Shown: piece after piece, positions 37,498 through 46,301 of the stretch
How positions within the stretch are numbered: the first letter of the stretch is position 1
How the letters are laid out: each line of letters begins with the position of its first letter
Assembly (NCBI RefSeq): GCF_022809095.1
Contig: NZ_JALAZE010000002.1
Location: 186,001 to 250,000, forward strand
DNA: 64,000 bases
Direction of reading: 5' to 3'
Source of the DNA: Bacillus kexueae
GTDB taxonomy: Bacteria; Bacillota; Bacilli; Bacillales; Aeribacillaceae
Made by a program: the position numbers and the translations under genes
The notes under the pieces: model-generated
What the model saw: only the letters and a program-made list of their open reading frames with translations
What the model was told of the DNA's origin: nothing
The model's database searches: none

Positions 37498-37713
37498 GAT
37501 TGTTGCTTTTAGTGTATATAAAATATATTGTTGAGAATCGTTTTTCCCTCTTTGTAATGGAGCGGAGGGCACTTGACTCCTGCGGGATGTAGAGGAAAGG
37601 GCGAGACCCCACAGGCGCATGACGAGGAGGCTCGACTTCCTCCCCGTGGAAAGCAAGTGTCCGTAGCGCGATGCTCAGCATTCATTTTAGAAATGACTGA
37701 AAAAGCAACAATC
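37498..37713 (+). repeat. Family B repeat, intact MITE-like copy (B1)
   Basis: It is bounded by perfect 13-bp inverted ends, GATTGTTGCTTTT (37498-37510) and AAAAGCAACAATC (37701-37713). Inside are further inverted blocks: CCTGCGGG with CCCACAGG, and GCACTTGACT with GCAAGTGTC. The whole can therefore fold into a long hairpin. It codes for no protein. It lies in the lysC transcript, between the riboswitch terminator and the start codon. The remaining leader to 38000 shows nothing further. Confidence 0.8.
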
Positions 37714-38000
37714 TATACGAAATCAGCCTTTTATTTCGACTGTTTTTTTATACATTGTTGCTTTGGATTTAAGCTGATAAAAGGATGATGGAACGTAAGT
37801 GAACTTATGTTTTCATTTGCACTAATTAAAAGACTAAACATCCTTTTGTATTTATCATCACTAGCCTGCATTCATAAATGTCGGAAAGTTAGAGATTCAT
37901 TCATAGTGAGATTAGTCTTCTACATGATTGCACACCATAATGAGAAGAACCGTCTTCATTTGAACGGATTACGATGATCACAAGAAAGAGGGAAGAGGAT

Positions 38001-39230
38001 ATGGGATTAATTGTTCAAAAATTTGGTGGCACATCCGTTGGTAGTGTGGAGCGCATTCAGAATGTTGCAAAGCGAGTCATCATGGAAAAAGAATCAGGTC
38101 ATGACGTAGTAGTTGTTGTATCCGCGATGGGGAAAACAACTGATCAGCTTGTATCACTAGCGAATGAGTTAAGTTCAAAGCCAAGTAAGCGAGAAATGGA
38201 TATGTTACTTACGACAGGGGAGCAAGTAACCATTGCTTTACTTTCGATGGCCCTTTATGAGATGGGGCATGAAGCGATTTCGTTTACAGGATGGCAAGCG
38301 GGGATGATGACAGAGTCTGTTCACGGAAATGCTCGGATAACGAATATACAAACAGAAAGAATTCAAGAGCAGCTGGAGCAAGGAAAAATTGTTGTAGTAG
38401 CAGGTTTCCAAGGAATTTCAGAGAACGGTGAAATTACGACGTTAGGTCGAGGTGGATCTGATACGACAGCGGTGGCGTTAGCTGCAGCGTTAAAGGCTGA
38501 TAAATGTGATATTTATACAGATGTGACAGGGGTATTCACAACAGATCCACGATACGTTAAAACTGCTAGAAAGCTAGATGCGATTTCGTATGATGAGATG
38601 TTGGAGCTAGCAAATCTTGGCGCTGGAGTTCTTCATCCAAGAGCCGTAGAGTTTGCGAAGAATTATGATGTGCCACTTGAAGTTCGTTCAAGTATGGAGT
38701 TAGAAAGAGGAACAATTGTTAAGGAGGAAGCGGATATGGAACAAAATTTAGTCGTAAGAGGAATTGCTTTTGAAGATCAAGTGACGAGAGTGTCAGTATG
38801 TGGACTCCCAAATGGACTACATACGCTTTCAACCATTTTTACAACGTTAGCGAATAATGGTATTAATGTCGACATCATTATCCAAAGCACTTCAAATGAG
38901 GAGAAAACGTCTATTTCATTCTCCGTTAAAACGGTGGATTTAGAAGACACCATTCGTGTGTTAGAGGAACATAAAAGTCTATTACAATTTGAACAAATTG
39001 AAAGCGAGTCAAACCTTGCGAAAGTATCTATTGTAGGGTCAGGAATGATTTCAAATCCGGGTGTAGCGGCACAAATGTTCCAAGTGTTATCAGAAAACGG
39101 AATATTGATTAAAATGGTGAGCACTTCCGAAATTAAAGTTTCAGCAGTTGTAGATGTAGAGTATATGGTGAAATCAGTAGAAGTGTTACATGAAGTGTTT
39201 GAGCTATCCAAAGAAGAAGCTGCAGTTTAA
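38001..39230 (+). CDS. lysC: Aspartokinase II, alpha subunit
   Basis: Phosphorylates aspartate, the first step to lysine, threonine, methionine and diaminopimelate. It has 409 residues (B. subtilis 408). The kinase domain starts VQKFGGTSVGS; GRGGSDTTAVALAAALKAD and FTTDPRYV complete it. Two C-terminal ACT domains carry lysine feedback. I chose the ATG at 38001, eight nt after AGAGGG; an in-frame ATG at 37974 lacks that support. An internal gene for the beta subunit begins at 38736. Confidence 0.97.
   Translation: MGLIVQKFGGTSVGSVERIQNVAKRVIMEKESGHDVVVVVSAMGKTTDQLVSLANELSSKPSKREMDMLLTTGEQVTIALLSMALYEMGHEAISFTGWQAGMMTESVHGNARITNIQTERIQEQLEQGKIVVVAGFQGISENGEITTLGRGGSDTTAVALAAALKADKCDIYTDVTGVFTTDPRYVKTARKLDAISYDEMLELANLGAGVLHPRAVEFAKNYDVPLEVRSSMELERGTIVKEEADMEQNLVVRGIAFEDQVTRVSVCGLPNGLHTLSTIFTTLANNGINVDIIIQSTSNEEKTSISFSVKTVDLEDTIRVLEEHKSLLQFEQIESESNLAKVSIVGSGMISNPGVAAQMFQVLSENGILIKMVSTSEIKVSAVVDVEYMVKSVEVLHEVFELSKEEAAV
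38736..39230 (+). CDS. lysC: Aspartokinase II, beta subunit from an internal in-frame start
   Basis: AAGGAGG at 38721-38727, correctly spaced, precedes an in-frame ATG at 38736, which is codon 246 of lysC. In B. subtilis the beta subunit of aspartokinase II starts at the same codon number. The product is the 164-residue ACT region alone, which binds the alpha subunit. Confidence 0.85.
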   Translation: MEQNLVVRGIAFEDQVTRVSVCGLPNGLHTLSTIFTTLANNGINVDIIIQSTSNEEKTSISFSVKTVDLEDTIRVLEEHKSLLQFEQIESESNLAKVSIVGSGMISNPGVAAQMFQVLSENGILIKMVSTSEIKVSAVVDVEYMVKSVEVLHEVFELSKEEAAV

Positions 39231-39238
39231 AAGGGAAC

Positions 39239-39286
39239 AAAAAGGTCCAACTAGAAAGGAAATATTTCTAATTGGACCTCTTTTCC
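39239..39286. terminator. Terminator between lysC and yslB
   Basis: AGGTCCAACTAGAAA pairs with TTTCTAATTGGACCT (one mismatch), with A-run before and T-run after, so it can serve both converging genes. Confidence 0.85.
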
Positions 39287-39312
39287 GTTTAAGTGTATTT
39301 AGTTAGTGGAAC

Positions 39313-39762
39313 TTAATCGATTGATCGATCTTTTACATCCCACTTAACGGTGAATAAAACCTTTTTTTGGCGACGCTTCACTTCTTCGTAGGTTTCCGTC
39401 ACACATTGGTGCATTCTTTCAATTTGTTCCGCTAAAAAACCTGCTTCTAATTGAAAAGAAGGCTGTTCATGATTTTCAAATCGCTTTGAGATGTAATCAC
39501 TCTTCAATTCAAAAACCATTTCATTTTTGCTTTCTTTCAGTTTGGTTAGTTCACCCCAACCAGCATGTTGGAAAAAGGTGAATAAATCTTCCACTTTTTC
39601 GAGCGGGTATTTTCGAGCGAGGCGTTTGCCTGCCCAATACAAGATTGACGATTGTTCTTTTCCAAGTAAATCTGGAAGTAGGACATCCCTTAATATTTCA
39701 ATACTAAATGCGTGAACATGAAGATTTTCAAGCTTTTCCATTTGTTCTAAGAATGCTTTCAC
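39313..39762 (-). CDS. yslB: DUF2507 protein YslB
   Basis: A 149-residue cytoplasmic protein (B. subtilis 148). It has ILRDVLLPDLLG near residue 23 and YWAGKRLARKYPL near 42, as in the DUF2507 family. It starts with GTG at 39762 after GAAAGAGGGG on the minus strand. A TATAAT on that strand near 39795 is a plausible -10. The function is unknown. Confidence 0.85.
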   Translation of the reverse strand: MKAFLEQMEKLENLHVHAFSIEILRDVLLPDLLGKEQSSILYWAGKRLARKYPLEKVEDLFTFFQHAGWGELTKLKESKNEMVFELKSDYISKRFENHEQPSFQLEAGFLAEQIERMHQCVTETYEEVKRRQKKVLFTVKWDVKDRSID

Positions 39763-39845
39763 GTAATTCCCCTCTTTCTAAAAGCCACTACTTATTATAA
39801 CAAGTTTCGCACAAAGTGGTTTTAGATTGTCTCATTTTTTTTATT

Positions 39846-40018
39846 GTTACAGAAAGTTTAAGTTCAAAAAAGTATTAAAGTATTCTCTTTACAGTTTTTT
39901 TGGTGTCTAGCCCAAGCGCCATCAGCTCGGGTCGCTTCGACCCTGCTGAGAGGACGGAAGCCTCCTCGCGGGTCTCCAGCGCCCTTCTCCTAAGGACTTG
40001 CGCTTTGCGCTTTTTTTT
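39846..40018 (+). repeat. Family A dispersed repeat, copy A3
   Basis: Full length, with changes in the hairpin (CTGAGAGG instead of CTGTGGCG). This is the only copy not preceded by an intrinsic terminator of a + gene: it lies between the yslB promoter and sdhC. It still follows a T8 run. Confidence 0.9.
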
Positions 40019-40140
40019 AAAAGAAAGTGATGACATCTCAAGAGGAATTGGGATTGAAACACTATTTCATCCTATTTCGTATACTGGTAAAATAAAATTA
40101 GCTGAATTTACGAAAAATTTACATACTTGTACGCGTTTTC

Positions 40141-40169
40141 TTGACGCTAAATTCAGATGGGAGTAAAAT
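40141..40169 (+). promoter_or_regulatory. Sigma-A promoter of sdhCAB
   Basis: TTGACG (40141-40146) and TAAAAT (40164-40169), 17 bp apart, about 150 nt before sdhC. Confidence 0.6.
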
Positions 40170-40316
40170 GAATTTGTCATATTTTTTTACCAGAATTTTC
40201 GTCATACACGTGTCGAATTCTACTTGAAATCGAATTTGTAGTCTGTGTGTACGTAAAAGCTGGGGACAGGAGAGATCCAAAACATAATTTGTAAACGAGA
40301 TTAGGGGGTAAAGTTC

Positions 40317-40925
40317 ATGGCGGGTAACAAAGAATTTGCCAACCGAAAGCTACATTCACTTTTAGGAGTTGTACCAATCGGTATCTTTTTAATGCAGCAC
40401 TTGGTTGTAAACCATTTTGCAACAAAGGGACCAGAAGCATTTAATAATGCAGCGCACTTTATGGAAAGTTTACCATTTAGGTATGTGTTAGAAGCATTTA
40501 TTATTTTTATTCCTCTTCTTTATCATGCCATTTACGGTATTTATATTGCCTTCACGGCGAAAAACAACGTGAGTCGATATAGTTATTTCCGAAACTGGAT
40601 GTTCATGTTACAACGTGTGACAGGCGTGTTTACATTAATTTTCGTCGCTTGGCACGTTTGGGAGACACGTATTGCGGCTGCATTCGGTAAAGAAGTGAAC
40701 TACGATATGATGGCAGAAATTTTAAGTAACCCTGGAATGCTCGTCTTCTATATCGTAGGGGTACTATCAGCAATCTTCCACTTTGCAAACGGCTTATGGT
40801 CTTTTGCTGTAAGTTGGGGAATTACCGTATCTCCTCGATCTCAGCTGATTTCTACGTATGTAACGCTTGGTATTTTCGTTGCATTATCTATCGTTGGATT
40901 ACGCGCAATCTTTGCATTCGTATAA
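40317..40925 (+). CDS. sdhC: Succinate dehydrogenase cytochrome b558 subunit
   Basis: A 202-residue membrane anchor of respiratory complex II that binds two hemes and passes electrons to menaquinone. It has five membrane helices, with histidines at the expected places: HSLLGVVPIGIFLMQHL, YHAIYGIY, AWHVWETR and IFHFANGLW. The ATG follows TTAGGGGGTAAAGTTC. First gene of sdhCAB. Confidence 0.96.
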   Translation: MAGNKEFANRKLHSLLGVVPIGIFLMQHLVVNHFATKGPEAFNNAAHFMESLPFRYVLEAFIIFIPLLYHAIYGIYIAFTAKNNVSRYSYFRNWMFMLQRVTGVFTLIFVAWHVWETRIAAAFGKEVNYDMMAEILSNPGMLVFYIVGVLSAIFHFANGLWSFAVSWGITVSPRSQLISTYVTLGIFVALSIVGLRAIFAFV

Positions 40926-40958
40926 AAAACAATATAGCTAACAAAGGGAGTGGGCCTT

Positions 40959-42719
40959 ATGAGTAGTGGTAAAATTATCGTTGTCGGCGGCGGTCTTGCC
41001 GGATTAATGGCGACCATTAAGGCGGCTGAAGCTGGCGTTTCTGTAGATTTATTCTCACTAGTACCTGTTAAAAGATCGCATTCAGTATGTGCTCAAGGGG
41101 GTATTAACGGAGCGGTTAATACAAAAGGGGAAGGCGACTCTCCTTGGGAGCACTTTGATGATACGGTTTATGGTGGAGACTTTTTAGCCAACCAACCACC
41201 AGTTAAAGCCATGTGTGAGGCTGCACCTGGAATTATCCATCTTTTAGATCGAATGGGCGTTATGTTCAATCGTACTCCTGAGGGTTTATTAGATTTCCGT
41301 CGGTTCGGAGGTACGCAACATCACCGTACGGCTTTCGCTGGAGCAACAACAGGACAGCAGTTACTTTATGCATTGGACGAGCAAGTACGTCGTCACGAAG
41401 TAGCTGGACTTGTAACGAAATACGAAGGTTGGGAGTTCTTGGGGATTATCCAAGATGATGAAGGTGTATGCCGCGGTATTGTAGCGCAAAACTTAACGAC
41501 AATGGAGATTCAGTCGTTCCGTTCGGATGCAGTTATTATGGCGACTGGAGGTCCTGGAATTATTTTTGGTAAATCAACGAACTCGGTTATTAACACGGGA
41601 TCTGCTGCATCAATTGTTTTCCAACAAGGTGCATATTATGCAAATGGAGAATTTATACAAATCCATCCTACGGCTATTCCAGGAGACGATAAGCTTCGTT
41701 TAATGAGTGAATCAGCACGTGGAGAAGGTGGACGAGTATGGACTTATAAAGATGGTAAACCGTGGTATTTCCTTGAAGAAAAATACCCAGCATACGGAAA
41801 CCTTGTACCGCGTGATATCGCTACACGTGAGATTTTCCATGTGTGCGTAGACTTAAAACTAGGTATTAACGGTGAAAACATGGTATACCTAGACTTGTCT
41901 CACAAAGATCCGAAAGAGCTTGATATTAAACTAGGTGGAATTATTGAAATTTATGAGAAGTTTATGGGAGATGACCCTCGTAAAGTTCCGATGAAAATCT
42001 TCCCAGCAGTACACTACTCAATGGGTGGATTATGGGTAGATTATGACCAAATGACGAATATTCCTGGGTTATTTGCTGCTGGAGAATGTGATTACTCTCA
42101 GCACGGTGCCAACCGTCTTGGAGCAAACTCACTTCTTTCTGCGATTTATGGTGGAATGGTCGCAGGACCGAAAGCAGTTGAGTACATGAACGGATTAAGT
42201 AAATCAGCTGAAGATTTATCTTCCACTTTATTTGAGTCACGCGTAAAAGAAGAACAGGCTAAATGGGATGAAGTCATGAGCCTTGATGGAACTGAAAATG
42301 CATATGTTCTTCATAAAGAGTTAGGAGAGTGGATGACAGACAATGTTACGGTCGTTCGCTACAACGATAAGTTATTAAAAACAGACGAAAAAATTCAAGA
42401 ACTAATGGAACGCTGGAACAACATTAATATTAATGATACAGCGAAATGGAGCAACCAAGGGGCGACCTTTACACGTCAGTTAAAGAACATGTTCGAACTA
42501 GCTCGTGTGATTACACTTGGTGCATACAACCGTAATGAAAGTCGTGGAGCACATTATAAGCCAGAATTTCCAGATCGAAATGATGATGAATGGTTAAAAA
42601 CAACGATGGCAAAATTTGCAGGTGCCTCTGAAGCTCCTAAGTTCCACTATGAAGAGGTGGACACATCCCTAATCCAACCACGTAAACGTGACTATACAAA
42701 GAAAAAGGGGGAAAAGTAA
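40959..42719 (+). CDS. sdhA: Succinate dehydrogenase flavoprotein subunit
   Basis: Oxidises succinate to fumarate in the citric acid cycle. It has 586 residues, as in B. subtilis. The FAD-binding motif VVGGGLAGLMATIKAAE is at the N-terminus, and the FAD-linking histidine is in RSHSVCAQGG near 40. The active site has HPTAIPGDDKLRLMSESARG near 240. I use the ATG at 40959 after AAAGGGAGTGG rather than the GTG three codons before. Confidence 0.97.
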   Translation: MSSGKIIVVGGGLAGLMATIKAAEAGVSVDLFSLVPVKRSHSVCAQGGINGAVNTKGEGDSPWEHFDDTVYGGDFLANQPPVKAMCEAAPGIIHLLDRMGVMFNRTPEGLLDFRRFGGTQHHRTAFAGATTGQQLLYALDEQVRRHEVAGLVTKYEGWEFLGIIQDDEGVCRGIVAQNLTTMEIQSFRSDAVIMATGGPGIIFGKSTNSVINTGSAASIVFQQGAYYANGEFIQIHPTAIPGDDKLRLMSESARGEGGRVWTYKDGKPWYFLEEKYPAYGNLVPRDIATREIFHVCVDLKLGINGENMVYLDLSHKDPKELDIKLGGIIEIYEKFMGDDPRKVPMKIFPAVHYSMGGLWVDYDQMTNIPGLFAAGECDYSQHGANRLGANSLLSAIYGGMVAGPKAVEYMNGLSKSAEDLSSTLFESRVKEEQAKWDEVMSLDGTENAYVLHKELGEWMTDNVTVVRYNDKLLKTDEKIQELMERWNNININDTAKWSNQGATFTRQLKNMFELARVITLGAYNRNESRGAHYKPEFPDRNDDEWLKTTMAKFAGASEAPKFHYEEVDTSLIQPRKRDYTKKKGEK

Positions 42720-42720
42720 G

Positions 42721-43485
42721 ATGAGTGAAAACAAAATGGTTCGATTTATTATTACGAGACAGGATCGACCAGACTCTACCCCTTACCAAGAAGAGTTCGA
42801 AATTCCATATCGTCCAAATATGAACGTCATCTCTGCTTTAATGGAAATTCGTCGTAACCCTGTCAATACGAAAGGTGAACCTACTAGTCCGATTGCTTGG
42901 GATATGAACTGTTTAGAAGAAGTATGTGGTGCTTGTTCGATGGTCATTAACGGAAAGCCACGCCAATCTTGTACGGCTTTAATAGACCAATTAGAGCAGC
43001 CGATTCGTCTTGAACCGATGAAAACTTTCCCTGTAGTACGTGACTTACAAGTTGACCGTAGCAGAATGTTTGACTCCTTGAAAAAAGTTAAGGCATGGAT
43101 TCCAATTGACGGAACGTACGATTTAGGTCCTGGTCCTCGTATGCCAGAACGAAAGCGTCAATGGGCATATGAATTATCGAAATGTATGACGTGTGGAGTA
43201 TGCTTAGAAGCGTGTCCAAATGTAAACAGCAAATCGAATTTCATTGGACCTGCTCCGCTTTCTCAAGTTCGTTTATTTAATGCTCATCCGACTGGTGCGA
43301 TGAACAAAGCAGAACGTTTAGAGGCGATTATGGATGATGGAGGTCTAACGAACTGCGGAAACTCTCAAAACTGTGTTCAGTCTTGTCCGAAAGGGATTCC
43401 ACTTACGACGTCCATTGCTGCCCTTAACCGTGATACAACGATTCACTCCTTCCGTCGATTCTTCGGAAGTGACAACCAAGAATAA
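42721..43485 (+). CDS. sdhB: Succinate dehydrogenase iron-sulfur subunit
   Basis: A 254-residue subunit that carries electrons from SdhA to SdhC. Cluster ligands are visible: 2Fe-2S in CLEEVCGACSMV and QSC, 4Fe-4S in CMTCGVCLEACP, and the third cluster in CGNSQNCVQSCPKG. The ATG at 42721, just after the sdhA stop, follows AAAGGGGGAAAAG. The frame is open further upstream, but inside sdhA. Confidence 0.97.
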   Translation: MSENKMVRFIITRQDRPDSTPYQEEFEIPYRPNMNVISALMEIRRNPVNTKGEPTSPIAWDMNCLEEVCGACSMVINGKPRQSCTALIDQLEQPIRLEPMKTFPVVRDLQVDRSRMFDSLKKVKAWIPIDGTYDLGPGPRMPERKRQWAYELSKCMTCGVCLEACPNVNSKSNFIGPAPLSQVRLFNAHPTGAMNKAERLEAIMDDGGLTNCGNSQNCVQSCPKGIPLTTSIAALNRDTTIHSFRRFFGSDNQE

Positions 43486-43490
43486 TAGAA

Positions 43491-43546
43491 AAAAGAGGTG
43501 TCCGAAAGTCAGTTAATACTGACGATTGGCGCCTCTTTGTTTTTAG
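43491..43546 (+). terminator. Terminator of sdhCAB
   Basis: Outer stem AAAGAGG with CCTCTTT, inner stem GTCAGT with ACTGAC, then TTTTT close by. In B. subtilis the thioesterase gene ysmA follows sdhB; it is absent here. Confidence 0.75.
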
Positions 43547-43623
43547 TATGAAGCAATTTATAAAGGGTGAGTGGACACAAAGAACGAATCAAATTTGATC
43601 GAAAAAATCTCCTACATTTATGT

Positions 43624-43652
43624 CACAGCATCTTACCTTCCGACATACTATA
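43624..43652 (+). promoter_or_regulatory. Sigma-K type promoter of gerE
   Basis: CATACTATA (43644-43652) fits the SigK -10 consensus CATANNNTA. AC within CACAG at 43624-43628 stands at the correct distance for the short -35. gerE of B. subtilis is transcribed by SigK in the late mother cell. Confidence 0.75.
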
Positions 43653-43718
43653 TTCTGACTAAAAATATACCCCATCCTCAAAAGATCAGCTCTCACCTAG
43701 CAAGGAGGGTTACAATAC

Positions 43719-43943
43719 TTGAAGGAGAAAGAGTTTCAATCCAAGCCACTACTAACGAAAAGAGAGAGAGAAGTGTTTGAATTACTCGTACAAGACAAAA
43801 CAACAAAAGAAATAGCCGGAGAATTATTCATTAGCGAAAAAACAGTTCGTAATCATATATCAAATGCGATGCAGAAACTGGGTGTGAAGGGGCGTTCACA
43901 AGCTGTTGTTGAGCTTCTCCGCATGGGAGAACTTGAGCTATAA
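43719..43943 (+). CDS. gerE: Late mother-cell transcription regulator GerE
   Basis: A 74-residue LuxR-type helix-turn-helix protein, exactly the B. subtilis length. It has [20 protein letters not shown] and [18 protein letters not shown] as its DNA-binding domain and no receiver domain. It switches spore-coat genes on or off in the last stage of sporulation. The start is TTG at 43719 after CAAGGAGGG. Confidence 0.97.
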   Translation: MKEKEFQSKPLLTKREREVFELLVQDKTTKEIAGELFISEKTVRNHISNAMQKLGVKGRSQAVVELLRMGELEL

Positions 43944-44161
43944 TAGTACCCTTGTCATCAATCATTCGACTTTTGGTGACGTGAAGACAAGAGAAAAACT
44001 CAATTCTCATGACACACTTTTCTATTTAACTCTTCTTTTACCCTCTCTGTTTTGAATGTTTAAGTTTTTTCAGTCTTTCGTTACTTGTTCAGATGTTTCG
44101 ATGAATATGGTTGTTTTCTTGTTCAAAAAGTAACGGTTCCTGATAAAACACATAACGAAAT

Positions 44162-44194
44162 AACCGGTCCCTTGTGGCCGGTTATTTTTTTATT
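44162..44194 (+). terminator. Terminator downstream of gerE
   Basis: AACCGG pairs with CCGGTT, followed by ATTTTTTTA. About 215 bp separate it from the gerE stop, so it could also end a short transcript of its own. I see no gene between them. Confidence 0.75.
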
Positions 44195-44195
44195 T

Positions 44196-44340
44196 GATAC
44201 AGAAAGTTTAAGTTCAATAAAGTGTTAAAGTATTCTCTTTACAGTTTTTTTGGTGTCTAGCTCCAAGCGCCATCAGCTCAGGTCGCTTCGGCCCTGCTGT
44301 GGCGACGGAAGCCTCCTCGCAGGTCCTCCAGCGCCCTTGG
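44196..44340 (+). repeat. Family A dispersed repeat, copy A4 (3' truncated)
   Basis: Starts at ATACAGAAAG directly after the T-run of the hairpin at 44162 and stops at CCAGCGCCCTTGG, lacking the GCGCTTTGCGC tail. The stretch from here to 44554 has no supported gene. Confidence 0.9.
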
Positions 44341-44554
44341 CTTTTTATAATGGAATCTTCCGTGTTCTTAAAATGTTCATTTTCAATAAGGTTACACCGT
44401 CATAATTTTGTTTTTTTCTTACTAGTTGAATTGTAATGGGATTGTCAAATAGGAGTACTTGAATTTTGAAGCGAAAACAGAGAAAATATGTTACGTAGTC
44501 AACAAACGACTAAAGATATTGATTGATAGAATATTCATTAGAGAGGAAATGAGA

Positions 44555-45001
44555 ATGTCAGATTCAATGAATGCTAAACAGGAGCATGTTGTTCATATAG
44601 AAAAGTCATTGCGGAATATTGCGGTTATTATACAGCAAAAAGGTCGCGAGATTTTAAGTGATTATCAAATCACTCCTCCACAATTTGTTGCGCTGCAAAA
44701 CTTGCTTGAATTTGGTGACTTAACAATTGGGGAGTTATCTGCAAAAATGTACCTTGCATGCAGTACGATGACAGACTTAATTGATCGTATGGAGAAAAAT
44801 GATTTAGTCGTTCGGGTACGTGATGAACGAGATCGTCGGGTCGTTCGTATTCATCTTTTACCAGAGGGCGAGCGAATTATTGCAGAAGCGATTCGTAAAA
44901 GGCAGGAATACTTACATGAGATATTGGCTTCATTTTCTCATGACGAAAAGAACCAGTTGCAAACATTGTTAATAAAATTACATGAAGAAATGTTACAGTA
45001 A
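44555..45001 (+). CDS. ysmB: MarR-family transcriptional regulator YsmB
   Basis: A 148-residue winged helix-turn-helix protein: residues about 55-75 (LTIGELSAKMYLACSTMTDL) form the recognition region and VRDERDRRVVRIHLL the wing. It lies between gerE and racE as in B. subtilis. The ATG at 44555 is seven nt after AGAGGA; the frame is open for another 32 codons upstream, without a ribosome binding site. Ligand and targets are unknown. Confidence 0.88.
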   Translation: MSDSMNAKQEHVVHIEKSLRNIAVIIQQKGREILSDYQITPPQFVALQNLLEFGDLTIGELSAKMYLACSTMTDLIDRMEKNDLVVRVRDERDRRVVRIHLLPEGERIIAEAIRKRQEYLHEILASFSHDEKNQLQTLLIKLHEEMLQ

Positions 45002-45014
45002 ATGAGGCGATTTT

Positions 45015-45836
45015 TTGAATAATCCAATAGGTGTGATTGATTCAGGAGTTGGCGGTTTAACGGTGGCAAAAGAAATTATGAGACAGCTACCGAAAGAAGA
45101 AATTATTTATTTAGGGGACACTGCGAGATGCCCGTACGGTCCTCGTTCGAAAGAAGAAGTGAGAAAGTTTACATGGGAGATGACGAACTTTCTCGTTTCC
45201 CACTATCAAATCAAAATGCTCGTAATTGCCTGTAATACGGCGACTGCTATTGTATTAAAAGAGATACAAGAAAAATTGGATATTCCAGTGATCGGTGTAA
45301 TTCAACCTGGGGCACGAGCGGCGATTAAAGCGACGAGAAATAATCATATAGCAGTCATTGGCACAGAAGGTACCATTTCAAGTGGGGCTTACGTTCGAGC
45401 TTTAAAAAAGATTAATAGTAGGACCATCGTAGACAGTTTAGCTTGCCCTCGATTTGTTCCGCTCGTAGAGAGTGGCGAATATCTTGGAAGAGAAGCACAT
45501 CAAATTGTAAAAGAGTCGTTACTACCGTTTAAAGGGAAGCGAATGGATACACTCATTTTAGGCTGCACACATTATCCATTGCTTAAGCCTATAATTCGTC
45601 ATTACATCGGACGAGATGTGAACATTATATCATCGGGGGAAGAAACAGCGGGTGAAGTAAGTACGATATTATCCTTTCATCAAATGTTAAATGACGAAGA
45701 TTCAGAAAAACATCATCAGTTTTTAACCACTGGGTCTACATCTATTTTTCGTACAATTGCTTCGAATTGGTTTGGGTATCCAATTAAAGATGTTCAATCA
45801 ATTGTTTTGCAAGAAGTTAGTGAATCTTCAAAATAA
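45015..45836 (+). CDS. racE: Glutamate racemase
   Basis: Converts L- to D-glutamate for peptidoglycan. A 273-residue enzyme with [16 protein letters not shown] at the start, the first catalytic cysteine in IACNTATA near 73 and the second in LGCTHYPLL near 184. The start is TTG at 45015 after GAGGCG, 13 nt behind ysmB. murI is the general name. Confidence 0.96.
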   Translation: MNNPIGVIDSGVGGLTVAKEIMRQLPKEEIIYLGDTARCPYGPRSKEEVRKFTWEMTNFLVSHYQIKMLVIACNTATAIVLKEIQEKLDIPVIGVIQPGARAAIKATRNNHIAVIGTEGTISSGAYVRALKKINSRTIVDSLACPRFVPLVESGEYLGREAHQIVKESLLPFKGKRMDTLILGCTHYPLLKPIIRHYIGRDVNIISSGEETAGEVSTILSFHQMLNDEDSEKHHQFLTTGSTSIFRTIASNWFGYPIKDVQSIVLQEVSESSK

Positions 45837-45846
45837 ACTTAGAAGG

Positions 45847-45880
45847 GGTAGCGCGATCAAAATGTCGTGCTACCTTTTTT
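45847..45880 (+). terminator. Terminator of ysmB-racE
   Basis: GGTAGCGCGA pairs with TCGTGCTACC, followed by T6. Repeat A5 follows immediately. Confidence 0.88.
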
Positions 45881-45881
45881 G

Positions 45882-46052
45882 TTGTTACAGAAAGTTTAAG
45901 TTCAATAAAGTGTTAAAGTGTTCTCTTTTCAGTTTTTTTGGTGTCTAGCTCCAAGCGCCATCAGCTCGGGTCGCTTCGGCCCTGCTGTGGCGACGGAAGC
46001 CTCCTCGCAGGTCCTCCAGCGCCCTTCGCCTAAGGACTTGCGCTTTGCGCTT
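45882..46052 (+). repeat. Family A dispersed repeat, copy A5
   Basis: Full-length copy from GTTACAGAAAG to TGCGCTTTGCGCTTTTT, beginning directly after the racE terminator T-run. Between it and gerM (46302) lies a short palindrome, CTATCATGATAG at 46091-46102, but no gene. Confidence 0.92.
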
Positions 46053-46301
46053 TTTCTGTGAAAATAAAAATTACCTATGAGCTGAATGATCTATCATGAT
46101 AGGTAGATGGTAGAAAGGAACCGCCGGGGAGAATAAATTTTCATGTCCGGGGTGTGAGTGTAAAATCATGTATGTTTCTTATTGCTCCAATTTCTATCGA
46201 AACGTAAAAACGGATCTGAATTTATTTGTACAAGAAAAACGGTCTATTTTTACAACAGGCTCGTATACATAATAGTACAAACCGTCTTGGGAGGGATACG
46301 A

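Noticed and set aside
37445-37788. Open frames on both strands over repeat B1
   Set aside because: They follow from the GC-rich inverted structure of the element. No start context and no recognisable protein.
39900-40166. 88-residue open frame over repeat A3
   Set aside because: It is simply the reading of a dispersed repeat that occurs elsewhere with frame-breaking changes, and it has no ribosome binding site.
46182-46301. 40-residue N-terminal extension of gerM
   Set aside because: The lipoprotein signal peptide begins at the ATG of 46302, which also has the ribosome binding site.
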